From positions 6,941,586 to 7,005,585 of the forward strand of contig NZ_CP031320.1 of assembly GCF_003355155.1 (NCBI RefSeq): a stretch of DNA of 64,000 nt. Direction: 5' to 3'. This DNA is from Streptomyces armeniacus. Its GTDB lineage: Bacteria; Actinomycetota; Actinomycetes; Streptomycetales; Streptomycetaceae. Of the stretch, positions 11,991 to 20,327 are shown one piece after another. Each line of letters starts with the position of its first letter. The first letter of the stretch is position 1. The position numbers were made by a program, and so were the translations under genes. The notes beneath the pieces were generated by a model that made no database searches, was not told the origin of the DNA, and saw only the letters and a program-made list of their open reading frames with translations.

Positions 11991-13139
11991 ATGATTGATC
12001 AGCAAGTGCCGGTCGCGCGCTGGGCGCGTCCGCCCGAGGGCCCGGCGCTGGTGCTCCTCGACCAGACCCGGCTGCCGCTCGAAGAGGCCGAGCAGGTCTG
12101 TTCCGACGTACCCGCGCTGGTGGCCGCCATCCGCTCGCTCGCCGTGCGGGGAGCGCCGCTGCTCGGCATAGCGGGCGCGTACGGCGTCGCGCTGGCCGCG
12201 GCACGTGGCGACGACGTCGCCGGTGCCGCCGAGCGGCTCGCCCGTGCCCGGCCGACGGCCGTCAACCTTGCCTACGGGGTGCGGCGGTCCGAGCGCGCCT
12301 ACAACGCGGCGGTCGAGGGCGGCGCGGACCCGTCGGGGGCGGCCGCGGCGGCGCTCGCCGAGGCGGAGGCCCTGCACCGTGAGGACGCGGAAGCCAGCGA
12401 GCGGATGGCCGCGCACGGCCTGGCGCTGCTGGAGCAGCTGCTGCCGGACGGCGGCATCCGGCTGCTCACCCACTGCAACACGGGACGGCTGGTCTCCGGC
12501 GGGCACGGGACGGCCTTCGCGGTGGTGCGCGCGGCCCATCGCGCGGGCCGCTTGCGACGGCTGTGGGTGGACGAGACGCGGCCGCTGCTGCAGGGAGCGC
12601 GGCTGACGGCGTACGAGGCGGCGCGCGAAGGCATGGCGTACAGCGTGCTGTCGGACAACGCCGCCGGGTCGCTCTTCGCGGCCGGCGAGGTCGACGCGGT
12701 GCTGATAGGCGCCGACCGGATAGCGGCGGACGGCTCCGTGGCCAATAAGGTGGGCAGTTACCCGCTGGCGGTGCTGGCCCGCCACCATCAGGTGCCCTTC
12801 GTGGTGGTGGCGCCGGTGACCACGGTCGATCCGGATACGCCGGACGGAGCGGCGATCGTCGTGGAGCAGCGGTCCGCGCACGAGGTGACGGAGCTTCCGT
12901 GCCCCTCTGCCGCGGGCGGTACGGGCGGCGCGGAGGGACCGGGCGGCGGGGTGCCGATCGCTCCGCCGGGCTCCGCGGCGTACAACCCGGCGTTCGACGT
13001 GACGCCGCCGGGACTGGTGACCGCACTGGTCACAGAGCGTGGCGTGGTATCACCCGTCACAGAGAACGGACTCGGGGAGCTGTGTTCCATGTCACTATCA
13101 GGAGAGTCACGATCGGGTAATGGGATGATGAACTCATGA
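11991..13139 (+). CDS. mtnA: S-methyl-5-thioribose-1-phosphate isomerase
   Basis: The 382-residue enzyme of the methionine salvage pathway converts methylthioribose-1-phosphate to the ribulose form. It shows the eIF2B-like signature: RGAPLLGIAGAYG, THCNTGRL (catalytic Cys), DNAAGSLF, LIGADRIAADG and the C-terminal NPAFDVTPPGLV. A tail of about 35 residues beyond the usual end (VTERGVVSPVTENG..) runs to a stop that overlaps the mtrA ATG (ATGA at 13136-13139). That tail is longer than in most homologues and covers what may be the mtrA promoter. The ATG at 11991 follows a purine-rich leader. Confidence 0.93.
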   Translation: MIDQQVPVARWARPPEGPALVLLDQTRLPLEEAEQVCSDVPALVAAIRSLAVRGAPLLGIAGAYGVALAAARGDDVAGAAERLARARPTAVNLAYGVRRSERAYNAAVEGGADPSGAAAAALAEAEALHREDAEASERMAAHGLALLEQLLPDGGIRLLTHCNTGRLVSGGHGTAFAVVRAAHRAGRLRRLWVDETRPLLQGARLTAYEAAREGMAYSVLSDNAAGSLFAAGEVDAVLIGADRIAADGSVANKVGSYPLAVLARHHQVPFVVVAPVTTVDPDTPDGAAIVVEQRSAHEVTELPCPSAAGGTGGAEGPGGGVPIAPPGSAAYNPAFDVTPPGLVTALVTERGVVSPVTENGLGELCSMSLSGESRSGNGMMNS

Positions 13140-13813
13140 AAGGACGCGTCCTCGTCGTCGACGACGACACCGCACTGGCGGAGATGCTCGGCATCGTGCT
13201 GCGTGGCGAAGGGTTCGAGCCGTCGTTCGTGGCGGACGGAGACAAGGCACTGGCCGCCTTCCGTGAGACCAAGCCCGATCTGGTGCTGCTCGATCTGATG
13301 CTTCCCGGCCGCGACGGCATCGAGGTGTGCCGGCTGATCCGGGCCGAGTCCGGCGTGCCCGTGGTCATGCTGACCGCCAAGACCGACACCGTCGATGTGG
13401 TCGTCGGGCTCGAGTCGGGCGCGGATGACTACATCGTCAAGCCCTTCAAGCCCAAGGAGCTGGTCGCCCGTATCCGGGCCAGGCTGCGCAGGTCGGAGGA
13501 GCCCGCGCCGGAGCAGCTGGCCATAGGCGATCTGGTGATCGACGTGGCCGGCCATTCGGTGAAGCGGGAGGGGCAGTCGATCGCCCTCACCCCGCTGGAG
13601 TTCGACCTGCTGGTCGCGCTCGCCCGCAAGCCCTGGCAGGTCTTCACCCGAGAGGTGCTGCTGGAGCAGGTGTGGGGTTACCGCCACGCCGCGGACACGC
13701 GGCTGGTGAACGTCCACGTGCAGCGGCTGCGCTCCAAGGTGGAGAAGGACCCCGAGCGGCCGGAGATCGTGGTCACCGTGCGCGGCGTGGGGTACAAGGC
13801 CGGGCCTGGCTGA
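13136..13813 (+). CDS. mtrA: DNA-binding response regulator MtrA
   Basis: The 225-residue OmpR-family regulator has a receiver domain (acidic pair at DDD 9-11, phospho-acceptor Asp53 in LLDLMLPGRDG, Lys in IVKPFKP) and a winged-helix DNA-binding domain (residues about 130-222, LTPLEFDLL and VWGYRHAADTRLVNVHVQRLRSK). Gene order with the sensor kinase and lpqB identifies it as MtrA, which in actinomycetes links cell wall/division control to development and secondary metabolism. The start overlaps the mtnA stop. The kinase gene begins one base after the stop. Confidence 0.95.
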   Translation: MKGRVLVVDDDTALAEMLGIVLRGEGFEPSFVADGDKALAAFRETKPDLVLLDLMLPGRDGIEVCRLIRAESGVPVVMLTAKTDTVDVVVGLESGADDYIVKPFKPKELVARIRARLRRSEEPAPEQLAIGDLVIDVAGHSVKREGQSIALTPLEFDLLVALARKPWQVFTREVLLEQVWGYRHAADTRLVNVHVQRLRSKVEKDPERPEIVVTVRGVGYKAGPG

Positions 13814-13814
13814 C

Positions 13815-15773
13815 ATGTCCGGGATCGGCCCTGCTCGCCAGCGCACGGAAGGGAGCAGCCCTGGGGGGCAGTCACCCGAGGGTTCCAAACTCGGGCGCTT
13901 GAAGCCCAGCGGCGGTTTCTTCACCGAGGGGCTGCTGCCCGAGGGAGCGACAGGAACCCGGGCGCACCCCGTCTTCCGGATGTTCGTACGGCTGGTGCGC
14001 CGTCCGCTGCTGCCCGCGATGCGGCTGTGGCGGCGCAACCTCCAGCTGCGGGTGGTCGCGGCGACGCTGCTGATGTCGCTCGGTGTCGTGCTGCTGCTCG
14101 GCATCGTCGTCAACGGGCAGGTGCGGAACGGCCTCCTCGAAGCGAAGGAGCAGACGGCGCAGAGCCAGGCGGCGGGCGGTTTCGCGTTCGCCCAGCAGGC
14201 GGCCGACAAGTCCAACACCAGGGGTTCCGGCTTCAGCGAGATCGAGGGAGCCGTCGGCAGCAGCACCGCCCAGTCCGCCGGCACCTGGATGAACAACCTG
14301 GTGGAGCAGCTGGCCAGCGGCGGCCAGGGCGTGTATTCGGTGGTGGTCCTCAGCTCCGAGAGCGACGAGACGCCGATGCTCGGCAACGCGGACGCGCGGC
14401 TGAAGGGCGCCCGCGCCTCCGGCGACATACTTCCCGAGGAGAGCATCCCCGACGACCTGCGCTCGGACATGGACACGCAGGACGGTACGCATCAGCGGTA
14501 CGCGAAGCTGCACCGGCAGAGCGGCGGCACCGAGCCCGCGCTGATCGTCGGCAAGCGGGTCAGCGACCTCAACGGCAATCCGTACCAGCTGTACTACGTC
14601 TTCCCCTTCAGCCAGGAGGAGGAGACGCTCGTCCTGGTCAAGGGCACGCTGGTGACCGCGGGCGTCTTCGTCGTGGTGCTGCTCGGCGCGATTGCCTGGC
14701 TCGTCGTACGGCAGGTGGTGACGCCCGTACGGATGGCCGCCGGGATCTCCGAACGGCTGGCCGCGGGCAGACTCCAGGAGCGGATGAAGGTCACCGGCGA
14801 GGACGACATCGCACGCCTCGGCGAGTCGTTCAACAAGATGGCGCAGAAGCTCCAGATCAAGATCCAGCAGCTGGAGGGGCTGTCCCGGATGCAGCGCCGT
14901 TTCGTCTCCGACGTCTCGCACGAGCTGCGCACCCCGCTGACGACCGTACGGATGGCGGCCGACGTGATCCACGCGGGCCGCGAGGACTTCGATCCCGTGA
15001 CCGCGCGCTCGGCGGAGCTGCTGCTCGGGCAGCTCGACCGGTTCGAGTCGCTGCTCAACGACCTGCTGGAGATCAGCCGCTTCGACGCGGGCGCCGCGGC
15101 GCTGGAGGCCGACCCGACGGACCTGCGCGACGTGGTCCGGCGCGTGGTGGACGGCTGTGAGCCGCTCGCCGAGTGCAAGGGCAGCCGCGTCGTCATCCAG
15201 GGCGACGAGGAGCCGGTCATGGCCGAGGTGGACGGCCGCCGTATCGAACGGGTGCTGCGCAACCTCGTGGACAATGCCATCGAGCACGGCGAGGGCCACG
15301 ACGTGGTCATCCGCCTCGCGTCGGGCGGCGGCGCGGTCGCCGTGGCGGTGCGGGACTACGGCGTCGGCCTGAAGCCGGGCGAGGTGAAGCGGGTCTTCAA
15401 CCGCTTCTGGCGCGCGGACCCGGCCCGGGCCCGTACGACCGGCGGCACCGGCCTGGGCCTGTCCATCGCCATCGAGGACGCCCGGCTGCACGGTGGCTGG
15501 CTGCAGGCGTGGGGCGAGCCGGGCGGCGGCTCGCAGTTCCGGCTGACGCTGCCCAGCACCGGCGGAGAGGTGCTGCGCGGTTCACCGATAGCCCTGGAAC
15601 CGGCCGACTCGCGCCGCAGACGCGGAGTCGACGGCGCCATACCGACCCAGACGCGGGTGCCCGCCGCCGCGGGCGCGGCGAAGGCGGGCCAGGGCAGCGC
15701 GGACCCGATGGCGGGGACCGGAACGGCCGGGACCACCGGCATGAGCCGAGAGGAGCGCGGCGATGAGAGCTGA
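13815..15773 (+). CDS. mtrB: Sensor histidine kinase MtrB
   Basis: The 652-residue membrane kinase partners MtrA. An N-terminal cytoplasmic stretch of about 70 residues precedes TM1 (LRVVAATLLMSLGVVLLLG), an extracellular sensor region of about 170 residues, TM2 (LVTAGVFVVVLLGAIAWLVV), HAMP, and the H-box SDVSHELRTPL with the phospho-acceptor His near residue 368. The N-box is LRNLVDNAIEHG and the ATP lid GGTGLGLSIA. A proline/alanine-rich tail of about 60 residues ends in an overlap with lpqB (15763-15773), so MtrA, MtrB and LpqB are probably translated together. Confidence 0.95.
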   Translation: MSGIGPARQRTEGSSPGGQSPEGSKLGRLKPSGGFFTEGLLPEGATGTRAHPVFRMFVRLVRRPLLPAMRLWRRNLQLRVVAATLLMSLGVVLLLGIVVNGQVRNGLLEAKEQTAQSQAAGGFAFAQQAADKSNTRGSGFSEIEGAVGSSTAQSAGTWMNNLVEQLASGGQGVYSVVVLSSESDETPMLGNADARLKGARASGDILPEESIPDDLRSDMDTQDGTHQRYAKLHRQSGGTEPALIVGKRVSDLNGNPYQLYYVFPFSQEEETLVLVKGTLVTAGVFVVVLLGAIAWLVVRQVVTPVRMAAGISERLAAGRLQERMKVTGEDDIARLGESFNKMAQKLQIKIQQLEGLSRMQRRFVSDVSHELRTPLTTVRMAADVIHAGREDFDPVTARSAELLLGQLDRFESLLNDLLEISRFDAGAAALEADPTDLRDVVRRVVDGCEPLAECKGSRVVIQGDEEPVMAEVDGRRIERVLRNLVDNAIEHGEGHDVVIRLASGGGAVAVAVRDYGVGLKPGEVKRVFNRFWRADPARARTTGGTGLGLSIAIEDARLHGGWLQAWGEPGGGSQFRLTLPSTGGEVLRGSPIALEPADSRRRRGVDGAIPTQTRVPAAAGAAKAGQGSADPMAGTGTAGTTGMSREERGDES

Positions 15774-17592
15774 CCGCCGCTGGGCGGCAGTCGTGGCACT
15801 GCTGGCGGCCGGCGCCGTGCTGCTGTCCGGGTGCGCCTCGATGCCGGGCGACGGCAAGGTCAGCCGCGTCGACTCCTCGCAACGCGCGGAGGGCGAGTCA
15901 CGGGTGCGGGTGTTCGGCGTCAGTCCGCAGAAGGACGAGAGCCCGCAGGAGATCGTCCGCGGTTTCCTGGAGGCGACGACGAGCGACGAGCCCTGGTTCT
16001 CGACCGCGAAGGAGTACCTCACGAAGGAGACGGCCAAGGCCTGGGACCCGTTCGCGAGTACGACGGTGGTGACCGGCGGGCCGAGTGCCAACGCCGCCCG
16101 TGAGGACCCGGGCGACGAGAACGGCTACACGGTGGAGATAGCCGGCACCCGTACGGCCCTGGTCGACGGGCGGCACGCGTACGACCCGGCCAAGGGCGCG
16201 TACAACGCGCGCTTCCACCTCACCAAGCTCAAGGACGGCTGGCGGATCGACCAGCTGCCGGACGGCCTGGTCCTCGGCGAGTCCGATTTCGAACGCATCT
16301 ACCGCTCCGTCGACGTCTACTACTACGCGCAGCTCGGCTCCGACGCCCGCTCGGTGTCCGGCGGCAAGGACGTGCTCGTCTCCGACCCCGTCTATCTGCG
16401 CGGCCGGATCGACCCGGTGACCGAGACGGTGGAGGCGCTCATCGAGGGCCCGACGACGTGGCTCGACCCGGTGGTCGATTCGGCGTTCCCGGCGGGCGCC
16501 AGACTGGCCGGCCGCGGCAAGCAGCGCCTGTCGCTCGACGACGCGGGCGCGCTGAAGGTGCGGCTGAACGCGAAGGGCGCGGACGTCGGGCGGGGGCAGT
16601 GCGTCCGGATGGCCGCGCAGCTGTTCCACTCCGTGCAGTCCCAGGCGTCCACCAAGGTCAGCGGCGTGGAGCTGGCCAATCCGCAGGGTGACACGCGGTG
16701 TGACCTGTCGCGCGAGGGTGCCGAGTCGTTCGAGCCCGGCAGGCTCGACGGGCGGGCCGCTGAGCAGTACTTCATCGACAGCAAGCACCGGGTGGCCTCG
16801 CTGACCGGGGCCAGCGAGAAGGGCAAGGTCGTGGAGGGCCCGCTCGGCAGCGGCGAGGTCGAGATGGGCTCGGTCGCCGTGAGCCGGGACGAGCGGCAGG
16901 GCGCCGCCGTGTCGCTCGACGGCCGTTCGCTGTACGCCGCTTCGCTCGCGGGCGGCGGCGACCTGGAGTCCCCGGTGCTCCTCAGCGGGGCCAAGAAGGA
17001 GCAGGACCGGCTGACCGCCCCGAGCTGGGACGGCCTCGGCGACCTGTGGGTGGCCGACCGCGATCCGGAGAATCCGCGGCTGCTGCGGCTGCGCGGCGGC
17101 AAGGAGAAGCCGGAGGAGATCGACGTGCCCGGGCTCGGCAAGGACGAGCGGATCGAGTCGCTGCGGGTGTCGTCGGACGGCGTACGGATAGCGATGCGCG
17201 TACGGGAGGCGGACGGGCGCAGTTCGCTGCAGCTCGGCCGCGTCGAACGGGGAGGCAGCCGGGAGGAGCCGGAGGTGACCGTCGCCGCGCTGCGGCCGGT
17301 CGCGCCGCAGCTGGAGGACGTCGTCGCGGCGTCCTGGTCGGGCGACAGCGAGCTCGTGGTGGTCGGCCGGGAGTCGCAGAGCGTGCAGCAGCTCCAGTAC
17401 GTGGGGACGGACGGCTCGACGACGAACCAGCCCACGCTGCCCGGCATCAACGACGTGACCGGGGTGGCGGCGGCGGAGGACGAGGCGAAGCCGCTGCTGG
17501 CCGAGTCGGAGTACGGGATCGTACGGCTCCCGCCCGACGCCAACTGGAGAACCCTGCCCGACCCCGGCACCGCACCGGTCTATCCGGGGTAG
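15763..17592 (+). CDS. lpqB: Lipoprotein LpqB
   Basis: The 609-residue lipoprotein has a signal peptide ending in the lipobox LLSGC (Cys near residue 25), a GerMN domain (about residues 160-330, with YYYAQLGSDARSVSGG) and a C-terminal beta-propeller-like part with repeats such as SVAVSRDERQGAAVSLDG and SLRVSSDGVRIAMRV. In actinomycetes LpqB binds the outer part of MtrB and tunes its activity. The start overlaps the last ten bases of mtrB. The final segment VRLPPDANWRTLPDPGTAPVYPG is the expected family end. Confidence 0.94.
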   Translation: MRADRRWAAVVALLAAGAVLLSGCASMPGDGKVSRVDSSQRAEGESRVRVFGVSPQKDESPQEIVRGFLEATTSDEPWFSTAKEYLTKETAKAWDPFASTTVVTGGPSANAAREDPGDENGYTVEIAGTRTALVDGRHAYDPAKGAYNARFHLTKLKDGWRIDQLPDGLVLGESDFERIYRSVDVYYYAQLGSDARSVSGGKDVLVSDPVYLRGRIDPVTETVEALIEGPTTWLDPVVDSAFPAGARLAGRGKQRLSLDDAGALKVRLNAKGADVGRGQCVRMAAQLFHSVQSQASTKVSGVELANPQGDTRCDLSREGAESFEPGRLDGRAAEQYFIDSKHRVASLTGASEKGKVVEGPLGSGEVEMGSVAVSRDERQGAAVSLDGRSLYAASLAGGGDLESPVLLSGAKKEQDRLTAPSWDGLGDLWVADRDPENPRLLRLRGGKEKPEEIDVPGLGKDERIESLRVSSDGVRIAMRVREADGRSSLQLGRVERGGSREEPEVTVAALRPVAPQLEDVVAASWSGDSELVVVGRESQSVQQLQYVGTDGSTTNQPTLPGINDVTGVAAAEDEAKPLLAESEYGIVRLPPDANWRTLPDPGTAPVYPG

Positions 17593-17681
17593 CGGGACAG
17601 CAGGCCAGCGGGCCAGCGGGGCAGCCGTGCGAGTTATCCACAGGCCTGGTGGACCGCCCCCGGTGCTGGGACAGTGGTGAT

Positions 17682-18425
17682 ATGAGGGCGTTGTGGCGGG
17701 AGCTGACCGATCTGGTGCTTCCTGTCGGCTGCGCCGGATGCGGTCGGCCACGGGCGCGCGGCCCCGTATGTCCGTCCTGCCGCAGCAGCCTGGCGGGGAC
17801 GGCGCCCCGGCGGGTGTGGCCCAGCCCCGTGCCGCCGGGACTGCCCGTGGTGTACGGGGCGGCGGCGTACGCGGACGAGGTCAGGGCCGTGCTGCTCGCA
17901 CACAAGGAGCGCGGTGCGCTGCGCCTGGCGCAGCCGCTGGGCGGCGTCCTGGCGGACACGGTGCGCGCGGCCGTACGGCACCGGGCAACGGGCCGGGGCG
18001 GAGCGGCGGTCGCGTACGGCGCCGGGAGGGCCGGTGCAGGGCCGCGCCCGCTGGCCCTCGTACCGGTGCCCTCGGCGCGGCGCGCGGTGGCGGGGCGCGG
18101 GCACGATCCCGTACGCCGCATGGCGCTGGCCGCCGCCGGAGAGCTGCGGCGTTCGGGGCGGGCGGCGCGGGTGCTCGCCGTGCTGCGGCAGCGGCGGGCC
18201 GTCGCCGACCAGGCGGGGCTGACCGCGGGGCAGCGGCTGGCGAACCTCAGCGGCGCGCTGGAGGCGGTGCCGGGCTCCGGACGGCTGCTCGAAGGGACGG
18301 AGGTGGTGCTGGTGGACGACCTGATGACCACGGGAGCGTCCTTGGTGGAAGCGTCGCGCGCGGTGGCCGCCGCGGCCGGGCGAAGACCCGTGGCGGCGGT
18401 GGTGGCGGTGCGGTCGCGGCGCTGA
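17682..18425 (+). CDS. ComF family phosphoribosyltransferase-like protein
   Basis: The 247-residue protein has an N-terminal four-cysteine zinc-binding motif (CAGCGRPRARGPVCPSC, residues about 17-33) and a C-terminal PRPP-binding loop VVLVDDLMTTGASL typical of type I phosphoribosyltransferases. In competence organisms ComF helps bring in single-stranded DNA. In Streptomyces the gene sits stably beside lpqB and hpf, and its role is not settled. The ATG at 17682 gives the usual family N terminus with the hydrophobic LWRELTDLVLPVGC start. Confidence 0.88.
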   Translation: MRALWRELTDLVLPVGCAGCGRPRARGPVCPSCRSSLAGTAPRRVWPSPVPPGLPVVYGAAAYADEVRAVLLAHKERGALRLAQPLGGVLADTVRAAVRHRATGRGGAAVAYGAGRAGAGPRPLALVPVPSARRAVAGRGHDPVRRMALAAAGELRRSGRAARVLAVLRQRRAVADQAGLTAGQRLANLSGALEAVPGSGRLLEGTEVVLVDDLMTTGASLVEASRAVAAAAGRRPVAAVVAVRSRR

Positions 18426-18497
18426 ATCCGGACGGTGGCGCATCCCGGCCCTGAGGGGCGCGAGGTGCGTGCTGCCGCTGGTGGCGGCGGATGATAT

Positions 18498-18568
18498 GTC
18501 CCCGAACCGAGGTACGTGTCAGTAGGGGGTGCCGACCGTCCCCGACTGGAGGTACGTTCGGAGTGGGG
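18498..18568. repeat. Two 31-base imperfect direct repeats upstream of hpf
   Basis: GTCCCCGAACCGAGGTACGT (18498) and GTCCCCGACTGGAGGTACGT (18538) recur exactly 40 bases apart, and each is followed by a looser AGTRGGG-like tail. They lie in the 295-base gap between the ComF-like gene and hpf, about 155-220 bases before the hpf start, and are candidate regulator or sigma-factor binding sites. The rest of the gap shows no gene. Confidence 0.6.
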
Positions 18569-18720
18569 TGACGATCTTCCCTCTGGGGGAGAAGGAGGTG
18601 AAACCGCAACCCGACGTTATGCCGGAGGGCAGCAGCGGTTCACTGTGACCCCCGGCGTCAGTGCACAACGGAGGCGTTCCACACGGTCGTGCGTGGAGCG
18701 CTCCGGGAACGGAGTTCTGC

Positions 18721-19416
18721 GTGGACATCGTCGTCAAGGGCCGAAAGACAGAGGTGCCGGACAGGTTCCGCAAGCACGTGGCCGAAAAGCTGGAGAAGAT
18801 CCGGAAGCTCGATGGCAAGGTGATCAACCTGGACGTCGAGGTGTCCAAGGAGCACAACCCCCGGCAGGCCGACCGTTCCGACAGGGTGGAGATCACCCTG
18901 CGCACTCGCGGCCCGGTCGTACGTGCGGAGGCCGCGGCCTCCGATCCCTACGCGGCACTGGATCTGGCAGCGGGCAAGCTGGAGGCGCGGTTGCGAAAGC
19001 AGCATGACAAGCGCCGGGTGCACCGTGGCGGCAGCCGCGCACCGATGAGTGTGGCAGCGGCGACCGCTCACCTGGCAGCCGAACTCAACGGAGAACTCGA
19101 CGCGGCCGCGGCACCGCCCGCCGCGAAGGACGACGAGCGTCCGGTGACGACGAAGATGGGTTCGCTGGAGGTCCAGGGTGAAGGGCCCCTCGTCGTACGG
19201 GAGAAGACGCACTCGGCCGCGCCCATGACGCTCGATCAGGCTCTGTACGAGATGGAGCTGGTGGGGCACGACTTCTATCTGTTCGTCGACTCCGAGACCA
19301 AGAACCCGAGCGTGGTCTACCGGAGGCACGGCTACGACTACGGCGTGATCCATCTCGAGCAGGATCCCTTCGCCGACGAGGCACCGCCCGGAGCAGGCGG
19401 CGCCCTCGGAGGGTGA
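18721..19416 (+). CDS. hpf: Long-form ribosome hibernation promoting factor
   Basis: The 231-residue protein has an N-terminal S30AE/YfiA domain (DIVVKGRKTEVPDRFRKHV.. to about residue 105) that binds the 30S decoding region. A variable linker follows, then a C-terminal dimerisation domain (PMTLDQALYEMELVGHDFYLF, FVDSETKNPSVVYRRHGYDYGVI) that joins two ribosomes into 100S particles. That two-domain layout is the long HPF of Gram-positives. The GTG at 18721 is chosen because the S30AE fold begins at once and GGAACGGAG lies just upstream; starts upstream in frame would add a stretch not seen in the family. Confidence 0.92.
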   Translation: MDIVVKGRKTEVPDRFRKHVAEKLEKIRKLDGKVINLDVEVSKEHNPRQADRSDRVEITLRTRGPVVRAEAAASDPYAALDLAAGKLEARLRKQHDKRRVHRGGSRAPMSVAAATAHLAAELNGELDAAAAPPAAKDDERPVTTKMGSLEVQGEGPLVVREKTHSAAPMTLDQALYEMELVGHDFYLFVDSETKNPSVVYRRHGYDYGVIHLEQDPFADEAPPGAGGALGG

Positions 19417-19544
19417 CCGGTGCGAGCGCGCCCCCGGCCGGGTCCTGGACCCGCCCGGGGGCGCGGGCATGGAATTATGTCCTCACCGCCAACCGGAGGC
19501 GCACACGGTCCGGTTGAGCGGCAGAGCCTGCTGGGGGAGGAACG

Positions 19545-20294
19545 ATGGTGGACAGCTTCGGGCCCGCGATGCCCGTGCCCGACACACACCGGGATCCGGA
19601 CGTGCAGGGATCGCGCGGCTGCGGGCCGCGTGAGGAGCCGATCCGGGTGCTTGTCGTGGACGACCACGCGCTGTTCCGGCGCGGCCTGGAGATCGTCCTG
19701 GCGCAGGAGGAGGACATCCAGGTCATCGGGGAGGCCGGGGACGGCGCCGAGGCCGTGGACAAGGCCGCGGACCTGCTGCCCGACATCGTGCTGATGGATG
19801 TGCGCATGCCGAAGCGCGGCGGCATCGAGGCCTGCACGTCCATCAAGGAGGTCGCTCCCAGCGCGAAGATCATCATGCTGACGATCAGCGACGAGGAGGC
19901 CGACCTCTACGACGCGATCAAGGCGGGCGCCACGGGCTATCTGCTCAAGGAGATCTCCACCGACGAGGTGTCCACCGCGATCCGGGCGGTGGCCGACGGC
20001 CAGTCCCAGATCAGCCCGTCGATGGCGGCAAAGCTGCTCACCGAGTTCAAGTCCATGATCCAGCGCACGGACGAGAGCAAGCTGGTGCCGGCGCCCCGGC
20101 TCACCGACCGGGAGCTGGAGGTGCTCAAGCTCGTCGCGACCGGCATGAACAACCGCGACATCGCCAAGGAGCTCTTCATCAGTGAGAACACGGTGAAGAA
20201 CCACGTGCGCAACATCCTGGAGAAGCTCCAGCTGCACTCCCGTATGGAGGCCGTGGTGTACGCGATGCGGGAGAAGATCCTCGAGATCCGCTGA
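19545..20294 (+). CDS. NarL/FixJ family response regulator
   Basis: The 249-residue regulator has a receiver domain (residues about 33-150, acidic pair VDD 39-40, Asp85 in LMDVRMPKRGG, Lys in YLLKEIS) and a LuxR-type helix-turn-helix (LTDRELEVLKLVATGMNNRDIAKEL, broken by the wing, then ENTVKNHVRNILEKL). About 30 extra residues precede the receiver. No histidine kinase gene lies next to it, so it is an orphan here. It sits between hpf and secA, its conserved Streptomyces place. The ATG at 19545 has GGGGAGGA at a good distance. Confidence 0.92.
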   Translation: MVDSFGPAMPVPDTHRDPDVQGSRGCGPREEPIRVLVVDDHALFRRGLEIVLAQEEDIQVIGEAGDGAEAVDKAADLLPDIVLMDVRMPKRGGIEACTSIKEVAPSAKIIMLTISDEEADLYDAIKAGATGYLLKEISTDEVSTAIRAVADGQSQISPSMAAKLLTEFKSMIQRTDESKLVPAPRLTDRELEVLKLVATGMNNRDIAKELFISENTVKNHVRNILEKLQLHSRMEAVVYAMREKILEIR

Positions 20295-20327
20295 CCCCCG
20301 CACCGGCCCCCGGCCCCGCGCCCGCCC

